A stretch of DNA of 64,000 bases from JAGLOK01 sp963677605 (GCA_963677605.2 CAXXDX010000004.1:104239-168238), one strand, 5' to 3'. Counted from the stretch's first letter, positions 26,260 to 34,651 are shown. Notes: generated by a model not told the origin, from the letters alone. Made by a program: numbers and translations.

Positions 26260-26676
26260 TTAAACACTGATTACTACAGACACACTGTTTCCGATATCAT
26301 TGTATGCAACATTCTCGCAAAGCGCTTTTACCAGCTTTATGCCGCGGCCGCTGTTGTCATATAAATCTGCCGGTTTCTCTTTTTCGATATCTCTATGGCT
26401 GAATCCGTAGCCATAGTCTTCAACAATGAATTTAATTTTACCGCTGTTATACTCGTCGTCGAAAAATACATCCACGTGGCTTCCTTTATTGCTATGCTCG
26501 AAGGCATTGATAATGAGCTCTGAAAGAATGAGCCTGACATCAAAAAACTTCTCTTCGCTTAATGGATATTTTTCCTGAACGTCGTCAAGCAGATCTGAAA
26601 TAATCGGTTTCATGTTATTAATGTTTTCAACTTTATAATGCATCATATCACATACTTTATTTAAAAGATTTTTCAT
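26260..26676 (-). CDS. HATPase anti-sigma factor / serine kinase (RsbW/SpoIIAB-like)
   Basis: A 138-residue GHKL ATPase-fold protein. The ATP motifs are intact: N box LILSELIINAFEHSNKG near residue 66-82, G1 box VEDYGYGFS near residue 97, and G2 box NSGRGIKLVKAL near residue 120. In this family such proteins phosphorylate STAS anti-anti-sigma factors and hold sigma factors inactive. It lies 44 bases downstream of the sigma gene rather than between the STAS gene and the sigma gene, where a second, degenerate family member is found. It may therefore be the real kinase of the cluster. The start is uncertain, as no good ribosome site is seen before ATG 26676; a later double ATG is possible. Confidence 0.8.
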   Translation of the reverse strand: MKNLLNKVCDMMHYKVENINNMKPIISDLLDDVQEKYPLSEEKFFDVRLILSELIINAFEHSNKGSHVDVFFDDEYNSGKIKFIVEDYGYGFSHRDIEKEKPADLYDNSGRGIKLVKALCENVAYNDIGNSVSVVISV

Positions 26677-26720
26677 GCTAATTATATAAACACATAACTT
26701 AAAGTTTAAACATGTAAAGG

Positions 26721-27467
26721 CTAATTTTTAATCACTTTTCTCATTTTTTCCAAAGCTCTTCTCTCCGCTCTGGAAACATACATCTGAGACACATCAAGTT
26801 TCTTTGCAATCACCTGCTGGCTTCTGTTGTGAAAGAAACGTTCTACTATTACATAGCGTTCTTTTTCATCCAACACTTCAAGTGACATTTTTAAAAGCTC
26901 GCGGTTTTCAACCATAGCATATCCCTTTTCATCGCCGCCGAGCAGATTTTCGGCTGAAGGATTGTCTTCATTGTTTGAAAAGGCATCAATTGACGCAATG
27001 TTTAAGTTATTTGATATTTCCATAAGCTCCAAAACTGTCTCTTCTTTAACTTCCATTTTGGCTGCAATCTGTGCGGTGGTAGGAGCTTTTTCAAGCTCAA
27101 GAGAAAGTTCGTTTACAGCAAGCTTCATCTTTCTTATAGCTTCATTATTGCGTCTTGATATTTTAACTTTCTGGTTATAGTCTCTGAAATAGTTTTTTAA
27201 TTCGCCGACTATAGTAGGTACTACAAAGCTTTGAAATTTAATACCTCTTTCGACATCAAACCTGTCGATGGCCTTAAGCAGCGACATAGATGCAACCTGC
27301 ACCAAATCATCCAGCTCAATACCGCGCCCAACAAATCTGCGCGCAATTATGGATGGTATATTATTATAGTTTTCATAAAGCTTGTTTCGGATTTCGACCG
27401 ATCCGTATTTTTGATATTCTGTGAAATATGAATTGATTTGCTCTTGTGATAAAGAAATGCGTTCCAA
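26721..27467 (-). CDS. Sigma-70 family factor, SigB/SigF group
   Basis: A 248-residue alternative sigma factor of the group that includes SigB, SigF and SigG. Region 2 has DLVQVASMSLLKAIDRFD and KFQSFVVPTIVGELKNYFRD, the pattern of the group. Region 3 follows (about 110-150), and region 4 has the helix-turn-helix SQQVIAKKLDVSQMYVSRAE near residue 215-235. It should direct RNA polymerase to stress or developmental promoters when freed from its anti-sigma factor. The start is TTG at 27467, six bases after GAGGT, four bases after the RsbW-like gene. The cluster lacks sporulation neighbours, so a general stress role is more likely than SpoIIAC. Confidence 0.88.
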   Translation of the reverse strand: MERISLSQEQINSYFTEYQKYGSVEIRNKLYENYNNIPSIIARRFVGRGIELDDLVQVASMSLLKAIDRFDVERGIKFQSFVVPTIVGELKNYFRDYNQKVKISRRNNEAIRKMKLAVNELSLELEKAPTTAQIAAKMEVKEETVLELMEISNNLNIASIDAFSNNEDNPSAENLLGGDEKGYAMVENRELLKMSLEVLDEKERYVIVERFFHNRSQQVIAKKLDVSQMYVSRAERRALEKMRKVIKN

Positions 27468-27471
27468 AACG

Positions 27472-27852
27472 TTACCTCTGCATATTCTTTATTAATCTGA
27501 TGCTTTTTACGTTTTCGCCTTCCTGTGAAAAAAATGATTCATCAGCAAGCGCTTCTATCAAATATCTGCTCAAAGAACTGTCTTGTGCTTTAACTTCAAC
27601 ACTCGGCGCATCGCCTTCCACTCCCGAAACTTCAACAGCGATAGAATCACCTTCATTTGTAATTTCAATTTTAATCTCTGATGATTTTTCTTCATTTACA
27701 ATAATAAGGAGCGACTCAGCAACCGCAGTCTTTATATCTTCCACATCATTTACATCAAAACCCATACGCGAAGCTACCGACGACACTGTAAGCCTGGCAG
27801 TTAAAAAATAATCAGGCTTTGCCGGTATGCTCAACAAAACTACATCATTCAT
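27472..27852 (-). CDS. RsbW-like anti-sigma factor with degenerate ATP site
   Basis: A protein of 126 residues (from ATG 27852, six bases after GGAG; an ATG two codons earlier is also possible) in the rsbW position between the STAS and sigma genes. The fold pattern matches RsbW/HATPase_c_2 (FLTARLTVSSVASRMGFDVNDVEDIKTAVAES), but the ATP motifs are poor. The N box lacks its Asn (AVAESLLIIVNEE), no DxGxG is present (VSGVEGDAPS instead), and the G2 glycine loop is replaced by DSSLSRYLIEAL. It may still bind the sigma factor but is unlikely to be an active kinase. It overlaps rsbV by 8 bases. Confidence 0.8.
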   Translation of the reverse strand: MNDVVLLSIPAKPDYFLTARLTVSSVASRMGFDVNDVEDIKTAVAESLLIIVNEEKSSEIKIEITNEGDSIAVEVSGVEGDAPSVEVKAQDSSLSRYLIEALADESFFSQEGENVKSIRLIKNMQR

Positions 27853-28162
27853 TTGCATCTCCGGTAATGTTAAATATGGTGTTTAATCCCGTTATAAAAA
27901 ACACTTTTTTTATGTGCGATTTTAATCCGTTGATTGTAATTGTACCGTAATATTTCTTTACGTTTTTCATAAGACTTGCAAGCTCACCCAAACCCGTTGA
28001 ATCTATAAAGTCCATCTGTGAGCAGTCGAAAACAAAGTCTATCTCTTTTTCCTGTATGCATTTAGCAACTTTTTTCCTTAATTCAGGGACAGTGTATAGA
28101 TCCAGATCTTTATCTATAGTCACAAACCATACGTCCTGTTCTTGTAAATACTTAGCCTCCAA
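27845..28162 (-). CDS. STAS-domain anti-anti-sigma factor (RsbV-like)
   Basis: A single STAS domain of about 105 residues. Unphosphorylated family members bind the anti-sigma factor and release the sigma factor. The phosphorylation motif FIDSTGLGELASLMK near residue 55-70 is intact, so the serine can be switched. Start choice: TTG at 28162 lies eight bases after GAGGGGG; an earlier TTG at 28168 is too close to it. First gene of the rsbV-rsbW-sigma-HATPase cluster. No phosphatase (RsbU/RsbP/SpoIIE) gene is in the window, so the input signal is unknown. Confidence 0.88.
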   Translation of the reverse strand: MEAKYLQEQDVWFVTIDKDLDLYTVPELRKKVAKCIQEKEIDFVFDCSQMDFIDSTGLGELASLMKNVKKYYGTITINGLKSHIKKVFFITGLNTIFNITGDANE

Positions 28163-28192
28163 AAGCAAATCCCCCTCTGTTTTCTGTAAATT

Positions 28193-28221
28193 ATTATATC
28201 AGAAAGTTATATTTATTTGTA
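28193..28221 (-). promoter_or_regulatory. Probable promoter of the rsbV-sigma cluster
   Basis: On the minus strand, TATAAT (28193-28198) preceded by TGA makes an extended -10, with a weak TACAAA (28216-28221) at 17 bases. No sigma-B type GGGTAT is seen, so autoregulation is not supported. Confidence 0.5.
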
Positions 28222-28245
28222 TATTTAATTTTTTGTATATTTCAA

Positions 28246-29529
28246 TTATTTAACATCAAGTGCCTTTTTTACATCTGAAATCATTGAAAACGAGCCGGAA
28301 ACTATAAGATATCCGTCTTCTCCTTTTGTTTCCATCGCTTTTTTAACAGCTGTCTCAATCCCATCAAAGCTGTCACATTCAACATTTTGAGCTTTAAACT
28401 CACCCGCCAAGCTCTCCGCATCCGACGATAATGGATGATTCGACTTAACCGCAGCAGCATAGTCAGTAAACTTTGAATACTCATAGATCATTTCTTTTAT
28501 GTCTTTTGTGGTAAACACCGAACATAAGAGCACCTTTTTTTCATCTCCCAAGAGTTCATTTATAACATATCCCAGCTCATACACACCTTCAGGATTATGC
28601 GATGCGTCAATAATAATTTTTTCGTCTTCATATATTTGTATGCGGCTGTCCATTATAGTCGAGTTTATTCCCTCTTTTATAGCACTGTAGCTTATTTCAA
28701 AACCCAGTTCGCCAATTACACTTAATGCGTAAAATGCAGTTGCTGCGTTTTCAGCCTGATGTCTGCCCACGTTTTTAAGACTGAAACGGTACTGCAAACC
28801 ATCGTCTTCAATCAAAAACTTAGTACCATTCATGGATAAGTCATATATGCTAAGCTTCATTTCATCTGCATCGATAAAATCGCTTTTAACGTCTTTACAC
28901 CTTTTCTTGAAAACTTTTTTTGCGGATTTGTGCTGGTTTACTGCCGAAACCACCGGAACATCAGGTTTTATTATTCCTGCTTTCTGCTGTGCTATTTTGT
29001 GTATTGTATCTCCGAGATAATTAATATGATCCAAGCTGATAGGCGTGATAACCGACAATATCGGATATATAACATTAGTAGCGTCCAGCTCTCCGCCCAT
29101 ACCTGTTTCTATTATTGCCACATCAATTTCGCTGTCGCTGAAGCAGTCAAACGCGACAGCCAGCATAAGTTCAAAAAATGTAGGATGGTCAAATCCGCTT
29201 TCAACCATTTCCTTTGCAATGTTTAAAACTTCTTTTGCATGTTCATCAATTTTTTCTTCAGTGATTACTTCATTATCAACTTTTACATATTCTCTAATAT
29301 CATAAATATGAGGTGATGTGAAAAGTCCTGTTTTATACCCTGCACACCTTAAAGCTGACTCTATGTATGAGCATGTGCTTCCCTTGCCGTTTGTTCCGGC
29401 CACATGAATACACTTAAGGCTGTTTTGAGGATTACCCAGCCTCTTTAAAAGCTCGGTAACTCTTGAAAGCCCAGGTTTTGAAACATTCTCATTATATATA
29501 TCTATAAGTTTATTATAATATTCACTCAT
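28246..29529 (-). CDS. folC: Folylpolyglutamate/dihydrofolate synthase
   Basis: A 427-residue Mur-ligase-fold enzyme that adds glutamates to folates in the cytosol, trapping them inside the cell; it may also make dihydrofolate from dihydropteroate. The ATP loop VAGTNGKGSTCSYIESAL is near residue 42-60. GGELDATNV and TPISLDHINYLGDT contain metal and folate contacts, and IIIDASHNPEGVYEL lies near residue 305. The gene starts 2 bases after the folT-like gene, and both are downstream of a tetrahydrofolate riboswitch, which supports a folate uptake-and-retention unit. Confidence 0.94.
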   Translation of the reverse strand: MSEYYNKLIDIYNENVSKPGLSRVTELLKRLGNPQNSLKCIHVAGTNGKGSTCSYIESALRCAGYKTGLFTSPHIYDIREYVKVDNEVITEEKIDEHAKEVLNIAKEMVESGFDHPTFFELMLAVAFDCFSDSEIDVAIIETGMGGELDATNVIYPILSVITPISLDHINYLGDTIHKIAQQKAGIIKPDVPVVSAVNQHKSAKKVFKKRCKDVKSDFIDADEMKLSIYDLSMNGTKFLIEDDGLQYRFSLKNVGRHQAENAATAFYALSVIGELGFEISYSAIKEGINSTIMDSRIQIYEDEKIIIDASHNPEGVYELGYVINELLGDEKKVLLCSVFTTKDIKEMIYEYSKFTDYAAAVKSNHPLSSDAESLAGEFKAQNVECDSFDGIETAVKKAMETKGEDGYLIVSGSFSMISDVKKALDVK

Positions 29530-29531
29530 CT

Positions 29532-30056
29532 TTATATTTCTGCACCTATTATTTTCCCTTTTTCAAGAGAACGGATGAGGATAACACACAAAACAGTATT
29601 TACAATCATCATAGCAACAGCATTTACAGCCTGAACCGAAAGCATAGCTGTGTAAGTAAGCGAGCCGTACGCAAGAGAAAGCCAGAAAGGTGTCATTCCT
29701 ATGTCAATTATTATCCCGCAAGCAACACATGCAGTCAATATAGACCAAACCGATTTCTTCTTAAATATCATGCGGACAACAACACCGGGTATTATTCCCC
29801 ACATAGCAGCCGAGAGAGTGATTCCGGGGATGAAGAAATCTCCAAGCGGCATAATGAAAAATCCCAGTATATCAGAAAGCGCGCCGACAGCCGCTCCCCA
29901 CAGCGGTCCCAATATTATTCCCGCCAAAAGTATAGGAAGGTCTCCAAGACCTATCCTCAGGTAGTTACCCATCTGAAACGATGTAAAACGGGTAAAAATA
30001 ATAGCGAGTGCTATAAATATGCTCGCTAAGACAAGTTTTTTAACATTCTTTTCCAT
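29532..30056 (-). CDS. folT: ECF transporter S component, probably folate-specific
   Basis: A 174-residue membrane protein with about five or six helices, of the energy-coupling-factor S-component type (LASIFIALAIIFTRF at the start, LRIGLGDLPILLAGIILGP in the first half). S components bind a vitamin and use a shared EcfA/EcfT motor, which is not in this window. Substrate assignment to folate comes from context: a tetrahydrofolate riboswitch directly upstream and folC directly downstream. The ATG has GGAGGT at a normal distance. Confidence 0.88.
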   Translation of the reverse strand: MEKNVKKLVLASIFIALAIIFTRFTSFQMGNYLRIGLGDLPILLAGIILGPLWGAAVGALSDILGFFIMPLGDFFIPGITLSAAMWGIIPGVVVRMIFKKKSVWSILTACVACGIIIDIGMTPFWLSLAYGSLTYTAMLSVQAVNAVAMMIVNTVLCVILIRSLEKGKIIGAEI

Positions 30057-30128
30057 AAATTACCTCCAACATTTTTACCATTTGCTGAAAGGTAACAGTA
30101 AGTTGCATGTGACAAATACAGCAATATG

Positions 30129-30219
30129 GCAGCGGACGCGACAGCCTACCGCAGGCTTTGCCTTTCGTCCAAGGACAACATCCCATTCCCTGGCACTTAA
30201 CGCAAGCTGTCTACTCTGC
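30129..30219 (-). ncRNA. Tetrahydrofolate (THF) riboswitch
   Basis: The minus-strand sequence closely follows the folT/folE-type THF riboswitch. It has an outer P1 of GCAG/CUGC, then AGUAGAC, the conserved UGCGUUAAGUG, GAAUGGGAUGU and a closing GUCGCGUCCG. P2 GACAGC/GCUGUC and P3 CCAGGG/CCUUGG can form. It lies about 70 bases before folT. The region to the start codon has no strong terminator, so control is probably at translation. Confidence 0.9.
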
Positions 30220-30285
30220 AAATTGTGAAATCATTATATCAACTATATTTTGTTATTTCAATCTTTAATTTTTCCTATATATTAA

Positions 30286-30687
30286 CTATGTTTTGATTAT
30301 AAACTGGTTTTTACAATCCGGACACGTAACCTTTATCTTGCCTTTGTTTCTTGGAACTCTAAGCTTTTTCTTGCAATACCTGCATTTAATATATTTATAT
30401 ATCTTCTTGTTTTCTCTCTTGAATTTAGCTTTATTTACCCGTCTCATTACAGGCCTAAACATTTTATCCAGCCAATTGCTTACTTTCCCGAAAACTGATT
30501 CAAACCTGATAAGCTCCCTTTGTCTTTTTGAAAAGTTTCTTGACATTGCCCTAAAAACGGCAAATCCAAGTGTTATAAATGCTATGGACCAAAAATATCT
30601 TGGTAAAAACAAAAAAAGCATTGACACTGCAATTAAAACAAGATTTAATCTGTCAAAGCCGTATCTGTTTCTGAAAAATCCGTTCAA
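30286..30687 (-). CDS. Small membrane protein with C-terminal zinc ribbon
   Basis: A 133-residue protein of unknown function. A hydrophobic hairpin (about residues 14-48) is followed by a long basic helix region (about 50-95). A zinc-ribbon knuckle then has two CxxC pairs: CRYCKKKLRVP and TCPDCKNQF, near residues 101 and 122. The ribbon would face the cytosol and resembles knuckles in RNA- or protein-binding adaptors. Related small proteins are common in Clostridia without assigned function. Monocistronic, divergent from the large lipoprotein gene. Confidence 0.75.
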   Translation of the reverse strand: MNGFFRNRYGFDRLNLVLIAVSMLFLFLPRYFWSIAFITLGFAVFRAMSRNFSKRQRELIRFESVFGKVSNWLDKMFRPVMRRVNKAKFKRENKKIYKYIKCRYCKKKLRVPRNKGKIKVTCPDCKNQFIIKT

Positions 30688-30832
30688 ATTATTCCTCCGT
30701 TTCTATCAAAATTATATTATACATTTATTAAAATTAACATTGTTTATTATGAACTTTTAGTTAATTATGAACAGTACATATTTTATTATTTTTGTTGTAT
30801 AATGGATATAACAGATTAAAAGAGGTGGACGA

Positions 30833-32998
30833 ATGAAAAAAAATATTAAAACGCTTATACTCCTATTATCCGTACTTTTACTGATTTCATCTTTTACAGG
30901 ATGTCAGGCAGTTTATAAAATAACCGCGCCCAAACAATACAAAGAACAAGCATCCGGTTATGATGACTATCCCAATGATGCTCTGCCTGTATATGAAGGT
31001 GCTATGGTTTATGAGTATAATGAAGATGACGGCAGCATAGCTCTTAAATTCGGCAGCGAGAGCAGCCTTGAGGATATATCTGAGTATTATATGGACTATT
31101 TTTCTGACAATGATATATATCTAAGCAGTGAAAAAGACAGAAGTAGGTCATATCTCGCCGATGGAGAGCAGGACTATTATAAATTTCAGCTTACCCTGGA
31201 AGAGCCTGCCGAAAAATGGGAAGAGCGTTTGTTTTCCTGTATAGCTGTTTTGGAACTGGATAAAATGAACATCCCCAATAAAAGCGGTATATATGATTAT
31301 ATAGATCAGGTTGAAGAAAATATCAAAGAATATAATGATATATATGATACATATTTCATGCTTGAAGACAGTGAAGAAGAAGATATGGAGTACTATATCA
31401 ATGAAAGTGAAAACATATTAAACAAACTTAAAGATATAGGCGCATCTCTTGCTTCTCAAGATGTTCCCGACATGCCAGAATTTAAAAGCCTTAACAGTAC
31501 AGAAGCTGAAATAGTTGAAATTATGACTTCAGTATTTGAGGATTATAAAGCCTTCGCTGAATACAGTGATGCGATTGTAACCTACAGCGAAGACTATGTC
31601 GATCAATCCAATACAGATTATGAATATTATTATGATATGTTTGAGGACATAGTATATATCTATGACGCTCTTGTTGATGATCTTGAAGGATTAACTCCCC
31701 CCAGCTTTGTTGAAGACTTTCACAATACATTTATTGAAGTTTTAAATGAAACAATTTCTTCATCTGAATATTGTATGGATGCAATAGACTATGAAGACAA
31801 CGTTTTGTTTTATGCAGGCCTATACAGCTTCCAGATTAATTTCAGGGATATTGGAACACTGCTTATTGATTTTGATGCTGATACCGAAACCAAAAGCGAC
31901 AGGCTGGAGGAAGATCTTGAATCCGTTAAAGCAGCCTCAGACGGCATATATGAATGGCTGCAGACAGTAAAAAAAGAAGTAGAAGAGGATTCCGAACAGC
32001 TTTCACAGATTTCGGATGAATATATAATACACGAAGCTGAGATTCAGGTAATATGCGATTATACATATCCCGAAAAAATTATTCCGGCTAATTACCGCTC
32101 AATGGATAACATTGCATTCGTTCAGCTTTCCACAAACAAAGGTATAAAAACTGTTGTTGTAAGGGTAGAAATTCCTGGCTTTACCCAGAAATTCGAGCAA
32201 AAAGTCGAAATCACAAAGGCTGAGACCGAAATCAATGTTCATCCTCCCCTTTTGTCCGACGCAATTTCTCAGCTTAACTCCAGCAAGGACGCTCAGCTAA
32301 TAATAACCGTTGAAGATGCCGATACCGGCGAACTTGAAGTTCAGGACACGTTGGATGTAACTTTATACTCACGATATGATATGCAGTGGTATGACGAATA
32401 TGATAACTCTTATGTAGAAAACATTCTGGCTTGGATGACTCCGGAAGCACCCGAAGTAAGCAGGCTTTTAAGGGCAGCCGCCGATTCAGCAGCTTATCTC
32501 ACTGACGGCGAGCTTGATTCCATAGTGGGATATCAATATGCTTCCGACTGGAATGAAGCACAGATAACATATGTTCAGGCAGCAGCTCTAATGCACGCAC
32601 TTGCTACACAGATGAATGTTAAATACATCATGGAGCCTTTCTCAGCAACAGACACTTCGCTTCAGAGAGTTAAAACACCGGCGCAGGTTATTAACGAAGA
32701 AGGCGGTCTGTGTGCAGAAACATCGCTAGTTATAGCTTCAGCCCTTCAGGCCATGGGAATGCACCCTGTGCTGATTCTGCCTCCGGGGCACATGCACGTT
32801 GCAGTTGAAACATGGTATGGAAGCGGAGAATACATATATATTGAAACCACAGCATTAACCGAGGCTGCAAATGAAGATTTTGATTCAGTGCTTGCCTATC
32901 TGGATCCCGATCAATGGGACAATTATCTTAACCAAGAAGGATACATTGTAATAGATTGCGCACTTGCTGATGAATACGGTATAAAGTCGATAGACTGA
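30833..32998 (+). CDS. Large lipoprotein with transglutaminase-like C-terminus
   Basis: A 721-residue secreted lipoprotein: signal peptide ending FTGC, lipidation at Cys24. Residues 45-110 look like a small alpha/beta domain. A long acidic helical region with many Tyr/Glu/Asp follows (about 120-400). A beta-rich Ig-like domain comes next (about 405-520), then the C-terminal fold with EGGLCAETSLVIASALQAMG (Cys627), PPGHMHVAVETW (His653/655) and YIYIETTA (Glu671). The last part resembles a transglutaminase/papain-like protease triad. The activity on the cell surface could be peptide hydrolysis or cross-linking; I cannot tell. It is monocistronic with a perfect palindromic terminator. A TATAAT at 30799-30804 with a weak TACATA upstream is its probable promoter. 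Confidence 0.75.
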   Translation: MKKNIKTLILLLSVLLLISSFTGCQAVYKITAPKQYKEQASGYDDYPNDALPVYEGAMVYEYNEDDGSIALKFGSESSLEDISEYYMDYFSDNDIYLSSEKDRSRSYLADGEQDYYKFQLTLEEPAEKWEERLFSCIAVLELDKMNIPNKSGIYDYIDQVEENIKEYNDIYDTYFMLEDSEEEDMEYYINESENILNKLKDIGASLASQDVPDMPEFKSLNSTEAEIVEIMTSVFEDYKAFAEYSDAIVTYSEDYVDQSNTDYEYYYDMFEDIVYIYDALVDDLEGLTPPSFVEDFHNTFIEVLNETISSSEYCMDAIDYEDNVLFYAGLYSFQINFRDIGTLLIDFDADTETKSDRLEEDLESVKAASDGIYEWLQTVKKEVEEDSEQLSQISDEYIIHEAEIQVICDYTYPEKIIPANYRSMDNIAFVQLSTNKGIKTVVVRVEIPGFTQKFEQKVEITKAETEINVHPPLLSDAISQLNSSKDAQLIITVEDADTGELEVQDTLDVTLYSRYDMQWYDEYDNSYVENILAWMTPEAPEVSRLLRAAADSAAYLTDGELDSIVGYQYASDWNEAQITYVQAAALMHALATQMNVKYIMEPFSATDTSLQRVKTPAQVINEEGGLCAETSLVIASALQAMGMHPVLILPPGHMHVAVETWYGSGEYIYIETTALTEAANEDFDSVLAYLDPDQWDNYLNQEGYIVIDCALADEYGIKSID

Positions 32999-33010
32999 TA
33001 AAATGCAAAC

Positions 33011-33040
33011 AAAAATCCCAATCATATGATTGGGATTTTT
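33011..33040 (+). terminator. Terminator of the large lipoprotein gene
   Basis: A perfect 30-base palindrome (AAAAATCCCAATCAT and its complement) ending in a T run; usable in both directions. Confidence 0.9.
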
Positions 33041-33165
33041 TATTGAATGCTAGGCTTGTGGCACAAAAGAACTTTCAAAGGTTAGTAGACTTTTTATTGA
33101 GACGAAACAATACGAGTAAAAGGCAAAATGACTTCTTCAGCTTATCATTATTGCAAACAAGCAGG

Positions 33166-33202
33166 GGGTTCGGGGGACTCGCAGAGTCCCCCGAATAAAC
33201 CC
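33166..33202. repeat. GC-rich hairpin, repeat-like
   Basis: CGGGGGACTC (33171-33180) and GAGTCCCCCG (33184-33193) form a 10-pair perfect stem with a 3-base loop, extended by GGGTT/AACCC after a small internal loop. It is far more GC-rich than its surroundings and has no T run on either side, so it is not a plain terminator. It resembles dispersed intergenic hairpins of Clostridia. Confidence 0.5.
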
Positions 33203-33309
33203 GATTCCCAGCCGCTGCGAAGTTAAATAAAAAAGATAAAAATAGGCGGCGATTGGGGAAATCTGTCTGATAAAAAACAAGTATTTTAACAAGCAGGATG
33301 GTAAAAAGA

Positions 33310-33342
33310 GATTTAAAAAATCAGCCGCTTAAGCGGCTGATT
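33310..33342 (-). terminator. Palindromic terminator-like hairpin
   Basis: A perfect 24-base palindrome (33319-33342; AATCAGCCGCTT and its complement) followed on the minus strand by a T run and TTTTAAATC. It would be a second terminator behind mltG or the end of a small RNA. Confidence 0.6.
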
Positions 33343-33420
33343 AGGAACAAAAAGCAATTGGCAAGTCTTTCAACATGTCTTTAGAAACAAGCAAGTACCA
33401 GCCCTTACAGGGTTAGAACA

Positions 33421-33443
33421 AACCACCCGATAGACAGGTGGTT
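33421..33443 (-). terminator. Terminator of mltG
   Basis: AACCACC/GGTGGTT stem with a 9-base loop, about 20 bases after the mltG stop, followed on the minus strand by TGTTCT; the T run is short, so termination may be partial. Confidence 0.65.
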
Positions 33444-33464
33444 CTGATTTATGCTATTGTTGTT

Positions 33465-34640
33465 TTAATATCCGGATTTCTCGTCATATGCCTGCCACAG
33501 CGGCCTGTATAATTCAACCGCTTTTTGATGCTCTTCATATGTGATGCTAAATACAAGCTCTCCTGATTCAGGATCTTTTGTTGCAAAGAATAAATACTCA
33601 TCCTGAATATACTCCTCATCAGGATAAAGCGCTGCTTCAATAGCTTTTTGCGAAGGCGCGCAAATCGGCCCGACAGGAATGCCTGCATACTTGTATGTGT
33701 TATAAAGCGAATCCACTGCAATATCTTCAGCTGAAAGATTGAGTTTTCTTATTCCCAATACATATTGTACAGTTGCGCAGCTTTCAAGGGCCATGCCCTC
33801 CTTCAAACGGTTGTGGAACACAGCCGATACTTTACTGAAATCATTGGGCTTTGCTTCCCTTTCAATAACCGATGCAAGAGTGATTATTTCATCAACAGAC
33901 AAGCCGAGTTCTTCAGCTCTTGCTGTATATGTTTCATTCATTACTGAGTTAAACTTATTAAGCATCCTCTTCATTATAGTAGCCTCAGAAGAGCCTACGT
34001 AAATTTCATATTTGTCTGGGAACAAATAGCCTTCCAGTATGTAATTTCGCCCTACCACATCTTCTTCATCTATGTTTGAGATAAATGTGTAAGACATAAA
34101 CTCCTCACCTTTTCGGGCAAGCTGCTTAAATGTATCCACACTGCTTATTATTCCCTGAGTTACAAGCGACTGCGCCATCTCCTCAATCGTCAGGCCTTCA
34201 ACTATAGTAAAAGTTGTAACCGTTGACCGTCCGTCGCCTTTTGACAGCTTTTCAGTTATTTCCTGCATAGTCATCTGTTTGTTAAAAACATATGTGCCTG
34301 CTTTAAGTTTGTTTCCATACCCTGAAAAGTCAATATAGTATTCAAATACATCGGCATTTTTAACAAGATTGTTTTCTTCCAGTGTATTTGCGATTTTTGC
34401 AACCGACCACCCGCTGGATATAACAACCTGAACAGGTGTGTGGTCATTTTCATCAACAGGCAGCCAAAATCTGTTTAAAAAGATGTCAACTCCTGCGTAT
34501 ACTACAGCAACAACCAGCATTATACACACGACTATAACAAGCACAGGCCTAATAAAAGACCATATCAGAAAAAGCAAATCAAAGTTTTTATTCCCCTGCG
34601 TTTTATTATCCGCCGAAGAGTTTCTTCTCATATTTTCCAA
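33465..34640 (-). CDS. mltG: Endolytic murein transglycosylase MltG
   Basis: A 391-residue membrane-anchored lytic transglycosylase that cuts nascent glycan strands and sets their length at sites of wall synthesis. There is one transmembrane helix (about residues 30-53). The extracellular YceG domain contains a LysM-like part (VQVVISSGWSVAKIANTLEE), the catalytic glutamate in LASVIEREAKP near residue 265, and YKYAGIPVGPICAPSQKAI near residue 310. The start is TTG at 34640, eight bases after AGGAG; an ATG three codons later is possible. It begins 11 bases after the RNase J gene and is probably cotranscribed with it. Confidence 0.94.
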   Translation of the reverse strand: MENMRRNSSADNKTQGNKNFDLLFLIWSFIRPVLVIVVCIMLVVAVVYAGVDIFLNRFWLPVDENDHTPVQVVISSGWSVAKIANTLEENNLVKNADVFEYYIDFSGYGNKLKAGTYVFNKQMTMQEITEKLSKGDGRSTVTTFTIVEGLTIEEMAQSLVTQGIISSVDTFKQLARKGEEFMSYTFISNIDEEDVVGRNYILEGYLFPDKYEIYVGSSEATIMKRMLNKFNSVMNETYTARAEELGLSVDEIITLASVIEREAKPNDFSKVSAVFHNRLKEGMALESCATVQYVLGIRKLNLSAEDIAVDSLYNTYKYAGIPVGPICAPSQKAIEAALYPDEEYIQDEYLFFATKDPESGELVFSITYEEHQKAVELYRPLWQAYDEKSGY

Positions 34641-34651
34641 AAGTTTCGCTC

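Larger units (their letters stand above)
33041..33420. other. Structured intergenic region without protein gene
   Basis: About 380 bases between the convergent lipoprotein and mltG genes have no credible reading frame. They hold a GC-rich hairpin (33166-33202), a perfect palindrome (33319-33342) and a small CCCT/AGGG hairpin near 33400. The motif AACAAGCA appears three times (about 33157, 33288 and 33388), each time before a hairpin. It may be a small RNA, a decayed repeat element or stacked terminators. Confidence 0.4.

Noticed and set aside
28169..28245. A sigma-B type promoter giving autoregulation of the rsbV-sigma cluster.
   Set aside because: No GTTT...GGGTAT pattern is present; an extended -10 for the main sigma factor is seen instead.
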